From JBKBRC01 sp046292345 (GTDB lineage: Bacteria > Bacteroidota > Rhodothermia > Rhodothermales > Rubricoccaceae): DNA of 64,000 bases. The stretch spans positions 1 through 64,000 of the forward strand of contig JBKBRC010000006.1 in assembly GCA_046292345.1 (NCBI GenBank). The letters run 5' to 3'. Positions 33,209-42,487 of this stretch are shown piece by piece. Under the pieces are notes generated by a model that was not told the origin of the DNA, did not search any database, and saw only the letters and a list, made by a program, of their open reading frames with translations. Both the position numbers and the translations under genes were made by a program. Every line of letters begins with the position of its first letter. Positions within the stretch are counted from its first letter, which is position 1.

Positions 33209-33283
33209 AAGATGTCCACAACGCTTGCCCCCGGACCGGGCGTCCGGGTTTCTTGGCCGGCCTCTCGCCTGCGCCTGGCCCCG

Positions 33284-36200
33284 ATGTCGTCCTGCTTCTG
33301 CCACCTCCACACGCACACCCAGTACTCGCTGCTCGACGGCGCAGCGCGTATCAAGAACCTCGTCGCGCGCGCAGCCGAGCTCGAGATGCCGGCCCTCGCC
33401 ATCACCGACCACGGCAACCTGCACGGCGTCCCGGAATTCTACACCACGGCCAGGAAGGCGGGCATCCAGCCCATCGTGGGCTGCGAGTTCTACGTCACCG
33501 CGCGCCCGATGCGCGAGCGCGAAGACCGCACGCGCTACCACCAGGTGCTGCTGGCCAAGAACGAGGAGGGCTACCGCAACCTGATCAAGCTCTCCTCGCT
33601 CAGCTACACCGACGGCTACTACTACAAGCCGCGCATCGACAAGGCCGCGCTCCGGGCGCACAGCGCCGGGCTGGTTGCGACCACGTGCTGCCTCCAGGGC
33701 GAGGTGCTCCAGACAATCCTGCACAAGGGCGAGGAGGCCGGGCGGCGCGTGTTCGAGGAGTACCTCGAGATCTTCGGCGAGGACTACTACGTCGAGGTGC
33801 AGGACCACGCCATCCCCGAGCAGCGGCGCTGCAACGCCGTGCTGCTCCGGTGGGCGAAGGAGTACGGCGTGGGCGTCGTCGCCTCGAACGACGTGCACTA
33901 CGTGCACCGCGCCGACGCCGAGGCGCAGGACGTGCTGCTGTGCCTGCAGACGGGCAAGGATCTCCACGACCCGCACCGGATGCGGTTCGAGAACGACCAG
34001 TTCTATCTCAAGACGGCCGACGAGATGCGCGACGCCTTCCGCGCCTCCATCGCCGAGGGCGTCTTCGGCGGGCCGCTCGACGTCGACGCGGCGCTCGAGC
34101 GCACGGCCGAGATCGCGGGCAAGTGCCGCCTCGAGCTGGCCATGGGCAAGCTGCTCATGCCGCACTTCCCCATCCCGCCCCCGCACGCCGACGCCGACGC
34201 CTACCTGCGCCACCTGACGTACGAGCGCGCCCGCGAGCGCTACGGCGAGGCCACGGGGGCCCTCCCGGAGGCCGTCCGCGAGCGCCTCGACTTCGAGCTC
34301 AAGGTCATCCGTGACATGGGCTTTGCGGGCTACTTCCTGATCGTGCAGGACTTCACGACGGCCGCGCGCCGGCTCGGCGTCAGCGTCGGGCCCGGCCGCG
34401 GCTCGGCCGCCGGCAGCGCCGTCGCCTACTGCCTCGGCATCACCAACATCGACCCGCTGCGCTACGACCTGCTCTTCGAGCGCTTCCTGAACCCGGAGCG
34501 CATCTCGATGCCGGACATCGACATCGACTTCGACGACCGCGGGCGCGCGCGCGTGATCGACTACGTCGTGCAGAAGTACGGCCGCGAGTCAGTCTGCCAG
34601 ATCGTCACCTTCGGCACGATGGGCGCCAAGTCCGTCCTGCGCGACGTCAGCCGCGTGCTCGGCATCCCGCTCGCCGAGGCCGACCGCATCGCCAAGCTGG
34701 TCCCCGACGGCGTCAAGGTCAACCTCGAGAGCGCGCGCCGGGACGTGCCGGAGTTCGCGCAGCTCTTCCAGAGCCCGGACCCCCAGATCCGCAAGCTGAT
34801 GCACTACGCGACCGTGCTCGAGGGCTCGGCCCGCCACACGGGCGTACACGCCGCCGGCGTCATCATCGCGCCTGGCAACGTGGCCGACTACGTGCCCGTC
34901 TCGGTGCAGAAGTCCAAGACCGGCGGCGGCGACGTCGTAGACGTGGTCGTGACGCAGTACGACGGCAAGTACATCGAGGACTTCGGACTGCTCAAGATGG
35001 ACTTCCTCGGGCTCAAGACGCTCACGATCCTCAACGATGCGCTCGCGCTCATCCGCCAGGGCCACGGCGTCGAGATCGACCTGGACGCGATCCCGCTCGA
35101 CTGCCCCAGGACGTTCCGCCTGTTCCAGCGCGGCGACACGGTCGCCATCTTCCAGTTCGAGTCCGACGGCATGCGCGAGTGGATGCGCAAGCTCAAGCCG
35201 ACCTGCCTCGACGACCTGATCGCGATGAACGCGCTCTACCGGCCCGGCCCGATGGACCTCATCCCGACCTACATCGCGCGCAAGCACGGCCAGGAGACGG
35301 TCGTCTACCCGCACCCGATGCTCGAGGAGATCCTCGCGCCCACCTACGGCATCCCGGTCTACCAGGAGCAGGTGATGCAGATGGCGCAGGTCATGGGCGG
35401 CTACACGCTCGGCGGCGCCGACCTGCTCCGCCGCGCGATGGGCAAGAAGAAGATGGAGGAGATGGCGGCCCATCGCGAGACGTTCCGCGCCGGCGCCGCC
35501 GAGAAGGGCGTCGACGCCAAGACCGCCGACGAGGTCTTCGACATGATGGAGAAGTTCGCTGGCTACGGCTTCAACAAGAGCCATTCGGCGGCCTACTCCG
35601 TCGTGGCCTACCAGACGGCCTACCTCAAGGCGCACTACCCGGCCGAGTTCATGGCCGCCGTGCTCACGACCGAAATGGCCGACTCGAAGAAGCTCGCCGT
35701 CGCGCTCGAGGCCACGCGCGCGGCCGGGCTGGTCCTCCTGCCGCCGTGCGTGAACCGCTCGCAGGCGCACTTCACCGTCGAGGCGGGGCGCGTGCGCTTC
35801 GGGCTGGCGGCCATCAAGGGCGTCGGGCACGGCGCCATCGAGGCGCTGCTGGCCGCGCGCGCCCGCGCCGGCGGCGCCTTCTCGGACCTGTACGCGCTCG
35901 TGCGCGACCTCGACCTCCGGGCCGTCGGCAAGAAGACGCTCGAGGCGCTCGCCATGGCCGGCGCGCTCGACGCCCTCGAGGGGCACCGCGCCCAACTCGT
36001 CGCGGCCGTCGAGCCGGCCTGGCAGTACGCGCAGCGCCACCAGGCCGACCGCGCCGCCGGCCAGTCGTCGCTCTTCGGCAGCCCCGCCGGCGGCGACGGC
36101 GCCGCCTTCACCCCCGCCCTCCCCCACGCCGAGCCGTGGACGCGCGGCGAGACGCTCCGCTACGAGCGCGAGTTGATGGGCTTCTACGTCTCCGGCCATC

Positions 36201-36781
36201 CCCTCGACGACTACGCCGCCGAGGCGCGCGCCTTCGCCTCGCTCCGCCTCGGCGACGCCGAAAACGTGCCCGACGACTCCGACCAGACCGTCTGCGGTAT
36301 CGTGACGGCCGTCAACCGCCGTACGACCAGGAGCGGCCGCCCGATCGCGTTCGTGACGCTCGAGGACACGACCGGCCAGGCCGAGGTGATGTGCTTCGCG
36401 CAGACGCTCGAGCGGGTCGGGCACCTGCTCAAGGAGGACGAGGTGGTGCTCGTGCGCGGCAAGGCCGAGACCAAGGGCGACCTCAAGATCGTCGCGCGCG
36501 AGGTGCTGCCGATGTGGCGCGTGCGCGAGCAACTCGTCAAGGCGCTCGTGCTTCGCGTGCGGCCGGACGAGACGAGCCCCGAGGCCATCGATCAGCTTGC
36601 GACGCTTTGCGAGGCCAATCGCGGCGCGTGCAAGCTCTATTTCGAAGTCGAAGAGCCGACGCTCCCCCGCCCGGTGCGCCTGCACGCGCGCACGGCGGTC
36701 GTGGACCTGACGCCGGATTTCATGCGCGGCCTCACGGCGCTCTTCGGACCGGAGGCCGTCGTGCTCGAGGGCGAGGCGTGA
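33284..36781 (+). CDS. dnaE: DNA polymerase III subunit alpha (DnaE1)
   Basis: 1165 residues, the normal length of the chromosomal replicase. The N-terminal PHP domain has HLHTHTQYSLLDGA and ITDHGNLHG. The C-family polymerase core carries MPDIDIDFDD (about 409-418, catalytic D411 and D413), preceded by GPGRGSAAGSAVAYCLGIT. FNKSHSAAYSVVAYQTAYLKAHYPAEFMAA, tandem HhH and an OB fold (TVCGIVTAVNRRTTRSGRPIAFVTLEDTTGQAEV) follow. The ATG at 33284 is chosen because it directly precedes the conserved PHP start; upstream in-frame ATGs would add a non-family leader. The gene is transcribed alone and converges on the DEAD-box helicase. Confidence 0.96.
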   Translation: MSSCFCHLHTHTQYSLLDGAARIKNLVARAAELEMPALAITDHGNLHGVPEFYTTARKAGIQPIVGCEFYVTARPMREREDRTRYHQVLLAKNEEGYRNLIKLSSLSYTDGYYYKPRIDKAALRAHSAGLVATTCCLQGEVLQTILHKGEEAGRRVFEEYLEIFGEDYYVEVQDHAIPEQRRCNAVLLRWAKEYGVGVVASNDVHYVHRADAEAQDVLLCLQTGKDLHDPHRMRFENDQFYLKTADEMRDAFRASIAEGVFGGPLDVDAALERTAEIAGKCRLELAMGKLLMPHFPIPPPHADADAYLRHLTYERARERYGEATGALPEAVRERLDFELKVIRDMGFAGYFLIVQDFTTAARRLGVSVGPGRGSAAGSAVAYCLGITNIDPLRYDLLFERFLNPERISMPDIDIDFDDRGRARVIDYVVQKYGRESVCQIVTFGTMGAKSVLRDVSRVLGIPLAEADRIAKLVPDGVKVNLESARRDVPEFAQLFQSPDPQIRKLMHYATVLEGSARHTGVHAAGVIIAPGNVADYVPVSVQKSKTGGGDVVDVVVTQYDGKYIEDFGLLKMDFLGLKTLTILNDALALIRQGHGVEIDLDAIPLDCPRTFRLFQRGDTVAIFQFESDGMREWMRKLKPTCLDDLIAMNALYRPGPMDLIPTYIARKHGQETVVYPHPMLEEILAPTYGIPVYQEQVMQMAQVMGGYTLGGADLLRRAMGKKKMEEMAAHRETFRAGAAEKGVDAKTADEVFDMMEKFAGYGFNKSHSAAYSVVAYQTAYLKAHYPAEFMAAVLTTEMADSKKLAVALEATRAAGLVLLPPCVNRSQAHFTVEAGRVRFGLAAIKGVGHGAIEALLAARARAGGAFSDLYALVRDLDLRAVGKKTLEALAMAGALDALEGHRAQLVAAVEPAWQYAQRHQADRAAGQSSLFGSPAGGDGAAFTPALPHAEPWTRGETLRYERELMGFYVSGHPLDDYAAEARAFASLRLGDAENVPDDSDQTVCGIVTAVNRRTTRSGRPIAFVTLEDTTGQAEVMCFAQTLERVGHLLKEDEVVLVRGKAETKGDLKIVAREVLPMWRVREQLVKALVLRVRPDETSPEAIDQLATLCEANRGACKLYFEVEEPTLPRPVRLHARTAVVDLTPDFMRGLTALFGPEAVVLEGEA

Positions 36782-36929
36782 GCGGCAGCGCGGCGCGCGC
36801 GGTCAGCAAGGGCCGTTTGGCCACCGACCGCCACCTTGCGGCTCCTCTCAGCCCACCGCGAACCGGGACAGCCTGGGGAGTACGCTCAGTAGGTGCTCGC
36901 GCAGGGCCACTGTACGGAAAAGCTGATCA

Positions 36930-36993
36930 GTGAGACGAAAACTGGTCGGTGAAACGAATCGGTGAAACGAAAACTGGTCGGTGAAACGCATCG
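36930..36993. repeat. 32-bp tandem duplication
   Basis: Two 32-bp copies (36930-36961 and 36962-36993) with two mismatches, each itself containing two related gtgaaacga-type segments. It is less GC-rich than its surroundings and lies between dnaE and the helicase. Confidence 0.85.
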
Positions 36994-37026
36994 CGGGCGG
37001 CAGAGCCGAAGCCCCGCCGCCCGCGA
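36991..37026. terminator. Hairpin between convergent dnaE and helicase genes
   Basis: Perfect 11-bp inverted repeat (36991-37001 with 37016-37026) and a 14-nt loop, without a T run. It may serve as a two-way terminator. 36782-36929 shows nothing else recognisable. Confidence 0.5.
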
Positions 37027-37045
37027 CACGCCTGGGTTGGACACG

Positions 37046-38755
37046 TCAGGCGCGCTCGACTTCGATCTTGTTGCGCCCGATCTGGTAGCGCCCGCTGCGG
37101 GCGAGCACCTGCGGCGCGAGCGCCTCGGGTACGTCCACCCACGTCTGGCGGTAGTCGATCGTGATGCGCCCGATGGCGCTACCGGGGATCTCGCCGAAGT
37201 GCGCGAGCGCGCCGACGATCTGCCCCGGACGGACGCCGTGCATGTGGCCCGTGTTGAGCGCGAGGCGGACCATGCCCTCCTCCTGCGCCGTCGGGCGGCG
37301 GTCGAAGCCGCGCGGGCCGCGGCCCTCCTGGCGGTCGAAGCCCCCGAAGCGCTCGTTGCCCGGTCGGTTGCCGTCGCGGCGCGCGAGCGCGTGCGCCGGG
37401 CGCTCGCGCACCTCGGCCACGGGTGCGATCTCGGCCTCGTCGCGCCGCGCGAGCGCCACGGCCGCGGCCGCAATGTCGAGCGCGTCGTGCCCTTCGGCGA
37501 CGAGCGCGAGCACGAGCGCCCGCTCATGCGCGAGCGTGTCCTCGTCGCCGGCCGGCAGGCGCTGGGCGAGCGCGGCGCGGAGGGCGGCCGCGCGGTGCGC
37601 GCGGACGGCGTCCGGCGTGGGCAGCGTGCCCTGCTCGACCGGCTGCCGCGTGAAGTCTTCGATGCGGCGCAGCAGGCCGCGCTGGTGAGGCGCCACGAGC
37701 GCCACGGCAACGCCCGCGCGCCCGGCGCGGCCGGTCCGCCCGACGCGGTGGACGTACACCTCGGGGTCGCGCGGCAGGTCGAGGTTGAACACGTGCGAGA
37801 CGTGCTCCACGTCGAGCCCGCGCGCGGCCACGTCGGTCGCGACGAGCACCTGGATGCGGCGGCTGCGCAGGCGCCCGAGCACGTCCGTGCGCGCGGCCTG
37901 GCTGAGCTCGCCCGAGAGCGCCTCGGCCGCGAAGCCAGCCGCCTGCAGCACCTCGGCGACGGCCCCCGTCTCGGCGCGCGTGCGCACGAACACGAGCGCC
38001 GACTCGACCGGCTCGACCTCGAGCAGGCGCGCGAGTGCGGCCGGCTTGTCGTGCTCGCGCACGAGGTAGTAGCGCTGCGCGATGGCCGCCGCCGCGCGGT
38101 GCTGCGCGCCGATCACGACCGACTCGGGCGCGCGCAGGTAGCGCGCGGCGATACGCCGGATGCCGGGCGGCATGGTGGCCGAGAGCAGCGCCGTCTGGCG
38201 CGTGGCGGGCGTGGCCTCGAGGATCGCCTCGAGGTCATCGGCGAAGCCCATCGAGAGCATCTCGTCGGCCTCGTCGAGCACGACGGCCTGCACGGCCGAG
38301 AGGTCGAGCGCGCCCTGCTGCATCAGGTCGATCAGGCGCCCGGGCGTGCCCACGACGACGTCGACGCCGCGCTCGAGGCGGCCGATCTGCTTGTGGTACG
38401 GCTGGCCGCCGTAGACCGGCAGCACGCGTGCGCCGAGGGCCTTGCCGTAGCTGTGCATGGCCGAGGCGACCTGCACGGCGAGCTCGCGCGTGGGCGCGAG
38501 CACGAGCACACGCGGCGCGCGCGGCGCCGTCCGGCTGCCGGCCTGATCATCGCTATCCTCGGCGAGGCGGTGCAGGAGCGGCAGCGTGAACGCGGCCGTC
38601 TTGCCGGTTCCGGTCTGCGCCTGCCCGACCACGTCGCGGCCGGCGAGCAGCAGCGGGACGAGCGCTTCTTGAATGGGGGTGGGCGTGTCGTAGCCAAGGG
38701 CGGCCACGGTGGAGACGAGCTCCTCGCGGAGCCCGAGCGTGTCGAACGTAGTCAC
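37046..38755 (-). CDS. DEAD-box ATP-dependent RNA helicase with DbpA-type RNA-binding domain
   Basis: 569 residues. Motifs in order: Q motif (GYDTPTPIQEALVP), motif I AQTGTGKT, PTRELAVQV, GTPGRLIDL, motif II LDEADEML, motif III SATMP, ATDVAARGLDVEHV and HRVGRTGRAGRAG. The C-terminal ~70 residues (RLALNTGHMHGVRPGQIVGALAHFGEIPG...RYQIGRNKIEVERA) are a DbpA RNA-binding domain, placing it with DeaD/CsdA helicases of ribosome assembly and cold adaptation. The start is GTG at 38755, immediately before TTFDTLGL; no ATG fits. A ~300-bp leader without a gene precedes it, which would suit post-transcriptional or cold-shock control, but no motif was identified. Confidence 0.93.
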   Translation of the reverse strand: MTTFDTLGLREELVSTVAALGYDTPTPIQEALVPLLLAGRDVVGQAQTGTGKTAAFTLPLLHRLAEDSDDQAGSRTAPRAPRVLVLAPTRELAVQVASAMHSYGKALGARVLPVYGGQPYHKQIGRLERGVDVVVGTPGRLIDLMQQGALDLSAVQAVVLDEADEMLSMGFADDLEAILEATPATRQTALLSATMPPGIRRIAARYLRAPESVVIGAQHRAAAAIAQRYYLVREHDKPAALARLLEVEPVESALVFVRTRAETGAVAEVLQAAGFAAEALSGELSQAARTDVLGRLRSRRIQVLVATDVAARGLDVEHVSHVFNLDLPRDPEVYVHRVGRTGRAGRAGVAVALVAPHQRGLLRRIEDFTRQPVEQGTLPTPDAVRAHRAAALRAALAQRLPAGDEDTLAHERALVLALVAEGHDALDIAAAAVALARRDEAEIAPVAEVRERPAHALARRDGNRPGNERFGGFDRQEGRGPRGFDRRPTAQEEGMVRLALNTGHMHGVRPGQIVGALAHFGEIPGSAIGRITIDYRQTWVDVPEALAPQVLARSGRYQIGRNKIEVERA

Positions 38756-39052
38756 GGTGAAACCTCGTGAGGACGGAGAAAGCAGAACCACCCGGCCGGC
38801 ACGCCCAGCGTGCCCGCCCCTTCGCGCAGAACCAGGGCAACAACAGCCCGGCCCGTCCGTGCGAAGGCCTCTCTGTTGCGACTTACGTGACCCGGCGGCG
38901 CCTGGGCGCCCTCCGGCCCACCCGGTGTTACGGGGTGCAGGCTCCAAGAACGGCACAGCGGGCCGCCGCGCGCCCGCCCCGGTGTGAAGAACCCGAGCGG
39001 GCGCGCAATCTTGACGCGGCGTGTCCGGTCTGGCGCGGCGTGTCAGGAGCGC

Positions 39053-40696
39053 TCAGGCGGCGGGCGCCTCGGCGACGGGCACCCCGGCATAGAGCGTCCC
39101 GGCATACTCGCGCACCATGCGCTCGGCCGAGAACGCCTCGCGCGTGTCTGCCACCGAGGCGCGCATCATCGCGATCCACGCCGCGCGGTCGCCGTAGTAA
39201 GCCGGCACAACGCGGCGCGTGATCGTCTCGACGAGCGCCGCGCGGTCCCGGGCGTCCTGCGCGGCCTCGTCGGCGCCGACGTGCGCGTCGCCGATGGCCC
39301 AGCCGTTGACGCCGTCGCGGCACGCCTCGGGCCACCAGCCGTCGAGGATGGAGGCGTTGAGGACGCCGTTCATGGCGGCCTTCATGCCGCTCGTGCCGCT
39401 GGCCTCCTTGGGCCGGCGGGGGTTGTTGAGCCACACGTCGCAGCCGCGCGTGAGCACGGCCCCGGTGGCCATGTCGTAGTCCGGCACGAACGCGACCGCC
39501 CCCGGATACTGCGCCGCGAAGGCGACGAGCTCGGCCACGATGGCCTTGCCGGACGCGTCCATCGGGTGGCTCTTGCCCGAGAAGACGAGCTGCAGACGAC
39601 CCTCGCGCAGCAGCGGCCCGATCGCCTCGACGTCCTCGAAGATGAGCGTGGGGCGCTTGTAGGCGACGGCCCGGCGTGCGAAGCCGACAAGTAGCACATC
39701 CTCGCGGAACGTCACGCCGGCGCGGGCTTCGATGTGCGCGATCGCGGCACGCTTGTTGGCCACGTGGGCGGCCCAGAGCGCCTCGTCGTCGCCCGCGGCG
39801 GCGGCCTCGAGGACGGCCGGGTCCACCCACGTTGGAACGTGGATGCCGTTGGTGATGGCGCCGATGGGCGCGCCTCCCTCCACGTGCGCCCACATGGCGC
39901 GGGCGGTCTCGCCGTGGAGCTGAGCGACGGCGTTGGCGCGGCGGGCCAGGCGCAGCGCGCCGACGGTCATGTTGAACGGCTCACCGCCAAGGCGCCGGAG
40001 CACGTCCGCGCCGAGCCCGAGGTCCGCCCCGACGTAGCACAGCCGGTCGAGAGGGTGCGTTTCGTTACCGGCCAGCACGGGCGTGTGCGTCGTGAACACG
40101 ATCTCGGCGCGTGTGCGCGCGAGGGCCGTCTCGAGGTCGTCGCCGGCGGCCATCTTCTCGCGGATCAGCTCGAAGCCGGCCAGCAGCGCGTGACCCTCGT
40201 TGAAATGGTACACGTCCGCCTCGAGCCCGAGCGCGCGAAGGGCGCGCACGCCGCCGACGCCGAGCACGATCTCCTGCGCGACACGGTCCTCGCCCGGGCC
40301 GCCGTAGAGCTGCCGCGTCGTGTGCGCCTCGGGATTGCCGGGCAGGTCGGTATCGAGCAGCAGGAGCGGCGCGTTGCCGAAGGCCTCGGTGCGCCACACC
40401 TTGCAGCGCACGTCCTGCCCCTTGATCGGGACCGTGACCTCGACCCCGGTATCCTCGAGCAGGCCGTCGTAGACATAGTCGCGGAAGACGTCGAGCGGCT
40501 GCCCGTCGGCGTCGATCGCCTGCCGTACATAGCCCTGCTTCCACTTGATGCCGAGACCGACGAGCGGCAGGCCGAGGTCGCGCGCGGCTTTGAGGTGGTC
40601 GCCGGCGAGGATGCCGAGGCCGCCGCTGTAGGTCTTGAGGCGGTCGTCGAGGCCGTACTCCATGCAGAAGTAGGCGATGCGCGGGGAGGCGGTCAT
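39053..40696 (-). CDS. glgP: Alpha-glucan (glycogen/maltodextrin) phosphorylase
   Basis: 547 residues, the short bacterial and archaeal GT35 type. It phosphorolyses alpha-1,4-glucans to glucose-1-phosphate with pyridoxal phosphate. Start MTASPRIAYFCMEYGLDDRLKTYSGGLG matches the family. VYHFNEGHALL, FTTHTPVLAGNE, GAITNGIHVPTWVDP and the PLP-site motif KEASGTSGMKAAMNG (lysine 439) are all present. The ATG is at 40696, with a perfect palindrome GTAAGCGCTTAC six bases upstream and a TATCTT -10-like element at 40726-40731. The same core palindrome precedes the GH31 glucosidase at 52060, implying shared repression in alpha-glucan use. Confidence 0.93.
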   Translation of the reverse strand: MTASPRIAYFCMEYGLDDRLKTYSGGLGILAGDHLKAARDLGLPLVGLGIKWKQGYVRQAIDADGQPLDVFRDYVYDGLLEDTGVEVTVPIKGQDVRCKVWRTEAFGNAPLLLLDTDLPGNPEAHTTRQLYGGPGEDRVAQEIVLGVGGVRALRALGLEADVYHFNEGHALLAGFELIREKMAAGDDLETALARTRAEIVFTTHTPVLAGNETHPLDRLCYVGADLGLGADVLRRLGGEPFNMTVGALRLARRANAVAQLHGETARAMWAHVEGGAPIGAITNGIHVPTWVDPAVLEAAAAGDDEALWAAHVANKRAAIAHIEARAGVTFREDVLLVGFARRAVAYKRPTLIFEDVEAIGPLLREGRLQLVFSGKSHPMDASGKAIVAELVAFAAQYPGAVAFVPDYDMATGAVLTRGCDVWLNNPRRPKEASGTSGMKAAMNGVLNASILDGWWPEACRDGVNGWAIGDAHVGADEAAQDARDRAALVETITRRVVPAYYGDRAAWIAMMRASVADTREAFSAERMVREYAGTLYAGVPVAEAPAA

Positions 40697-40701
40697 GAGG
40701 A

Positions 40702-40713
40702 GTAAGCGCTTAC
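40702..40713. promoter_or_regulatory. LacI-type operator upstream of alpha-glucan phosphorylase
   Basis: Perfect 12-bp palindrome GTAAGCGCTTAC, 6-17 bases before the phosphorylase ATG and just downstream of the predicted start of transcription. A CG-centred palindrome with A/T flanks is the typical LacI/GalR shape. The core recurs at 52040-52049. Confidence 0.72.
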
Positions 40714-40725
40714 ATGAGGACCCGA

Positions 40726-40731
40726 AAGATA
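40726..40731 (-). promoter_or_regulatory. Predicted -10 element of alpha-glucan phosphorylase
   Basis: TATCTT on the minus strand (followed by TCGG, a near match to the Bacteroidota TAnnTTTG box), 13 bp before the operator. No good -35 is visible. Confidence 0.4.
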
Positions 40732-40799
40732 CCCGTGTCCCCGCTGCGGGGCGCCCGCCGCCGCGCCTCCGCCGGCAAACACCTTGTCGCATACGCAGC

Positions 40800-42458
40800 A
40801 TGGCGACTACACTGCCGGCACGCCCTCCGCTCCGCACTATGCCGCTCCTGCGCTCGGCCTCCGGACGCACCCCGCTCTTCGCCGCGCTCCGGCAGGCGGC
40901 GCGCCGTGCCGCCGGCACGCCCTGGACCGGCGCCGCCGCGCAGGCGTCCCCACCGGTCTCGCGGCGCGCCTTTCTCCGCTCGGGCGCCCTCGTGGCCGGC
41001 GGCGCGCTGCTCACGCCGACGCTCGCGGGCTGCCTGCCGCGTCTGACAGGCGCCGCCGCGCCGCGCATCGCCGTCGTGGGGGCCGGTCTGGCCGGGCTCG
41101 CCGCGGCCTGGCACCTGCACCGCGCTGGCCTCGAGGCGACTGTCTACGAAGCGAGCGCGCGCGCCGGCGGGCGCGTCCACACCGGCTACGGCGTCGTCGC
41201 CGAGGGGCAGCCGACCGAGCTCGGCGCCGAGTTCATCGACTCGGCGCATGCGGACGTGCGAGCGCTGTGCACCCACTTCGGGCTCGCCCTGCTCGACCGC
41301 CACGCCGGGCCGGCCGCGGGCCTGCGCACGGGCTACTTCTTCGGCGGGCGACACTACAGCGAGCGCGACGTCGTGACCGCGTTCACGCCGGCGGCCGGGC
41401 GCGTCGCGGCCGACCTCGCGCGCGCCGAGACCGACCCCGCCGAGGCCGCCCGCCTCGATCGCCGCTCCGTCGCCGCCTACCTCGACGGCCTCGGGCTCGA
41501 CGCGTGGCTGCGCGCGCTCCTCGGCGTGGCCTTCGTGACCGAGTACGGCCTCGACGAGGACGAGCAGAGCGCGCTCAACTTCCTCTACACCATCGGCACC
41601 GACCTCGCCGACGGCTTCGCGGTCTTCGGCGAGAGCGACGAGCGCTTCAAAATCGCCGGCGGCAACGAACGCCTGCCGGCTGCTCTGGCGGGCGCGCTTG
41701 GAGACGCCCTCCGCTACGGACACTTCCTGGAGGCCGTCCGCGCCGAGGGCGCGGGCTTCCGCCTCGCCTTCCAGACCGACGGGGGCGCGCGCGAGCTGGC
41801 GGCGGACGTGCTCGTGCTCGCGCTGCCCCTCCCGCTCCTGCGCGCGCTCGACCTGCGCGTGCCGCTCCCCGGGCCGCAGCGCCGCGCCTTCGCCGAGGCC
41901 GGCTTCGGCACGAACGCCAAGACGTTCGCCGGGATGCGCCGCCGGCCGTGGCGCGCGGCAGGCTTCTCGGGCGAGACGTTCTCGGACGAGCCGTTTCAGC
42001 TCCTCTGGGACCCGCAGGAGCTCGAGGCCGGCGAGGCCGCCGGGCTCACGTTCTTCTCAGGCGGCACGGCCGGACTCCGCGTCGGTGAGGGCCCGCCCGA
42101 GGCGCAGGTGGCGCGCCTGTTGCCCGGTGCCGAGCGCGCCTTCCCCGGCACGGCCGCGGCCTTCACGGGCCGCGCCGCGCGCTTCCACTGGCCCTCGCAC
42201 GCCTTCACGCGCGGTAGCTACACCTGCTTCCGTCCCGGCCAGTGGACGGGCCTGGCCGAGCACCTCCGGACGCCCGCCGGCGCCCTGTTCTTCGCAGGCG
42301 AGCATTGCAGCCTCGAGCATCAGGGCTACATGAACGGCGCCGCCGAGTCCGGGCGCGAGGCCGCCGTGGCCATCGCGCGACGCCTGCGCCGTCGGCTCCC
42401 GCCGCTCGCGCTCGCCTCACCGGCAGGCTCGGGAGCCGCCGCGGGCGCCGCGGCGTAG
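40800..42458 (+). CDS. Tat-exported flavin amine oxidase (lipoprotein)
   Basis: 552 residues. The N-terminus has a twin-arginine signal (SRRAFLRSGALVAGGALL, R55-R56) ending in a lipobox-like LAGC (C78). The FAD dinucleotide motif RIAVVGAGLAGLAAAWHLHRAG follows, then EASARAGGRVHTGY, a GG-type segment FKIAGGNERLPAAL and the C-terminal FAD contact FFAGEHCSLEHQGYMNGAAESGREAA. These are the hallmarks of the flavin monoamine oxidase family. Substrate may be a primary amine, polyamine or amino acid; Tat export implies folding with FAD in the cytoplasm before export. The ATG at 40800 is used; an in-frame ATG at 40839 is possible. It is divergent from the phosphorylase. Confidence 0.87.
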   Translation: MATTLPARPPLRTMPLLRSASGRTPLFAALRQAARRAAGTPWTGAAAQASPPVSRRAFLRSGALVAGGALLTPTLAGCLPRLTGAAAPRIAVVGAGLAGLAAAWHLHRAGLEATVYEASARAGGRVHTGYGVVAEGQPTELGAEFIDSAHADVRALCTHFGLALLDRHAGPAAGLRTGYFFGGRHYSERDVVTAFTPAAGRVAADLARAETDPAEAARLDRRSVAAYLDGLGLDAWLRALLGVAFVTEYGLDEDEQSALNFLYTIGTDLADGFAVFGESDERFKIAGGNERLPAALAGALGDALRYGHFLEAVRAEGAGFRLAFQTDGGARELAADVLVLALPLPLLRALDLRVPLPGPQRRAFAEAGFGTNAKTFAGMRRRPWRAAGFSGETFSDEPFQLLWDPQELEAGEAAGLTFFSGGTAGLRVGEGPPEAQVARLLPGAERAFPGTAAAFTGRAARFHWPSHAFTRGSYTCFRPGQWTGLAEHLRTPAGALFFAGEHCSLEHQGYMNGAAESGREAAVAIARRLRRRLPPLALASPAGSGAAAGAAA

Positions 42459-42487
42459 GCGCCCCCGCCCTCCCACCCTGCCGCCCT

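Noticed and set aside
38756..39052. N-terminal extension or small gene upstream of the DEAD-box helicase
   Set aside because: The frame is Gly/Arg/Pro-rich without family similarity; the conserved helicase start follows the GTG at 38755. No clear riboswitch structure was seen either.
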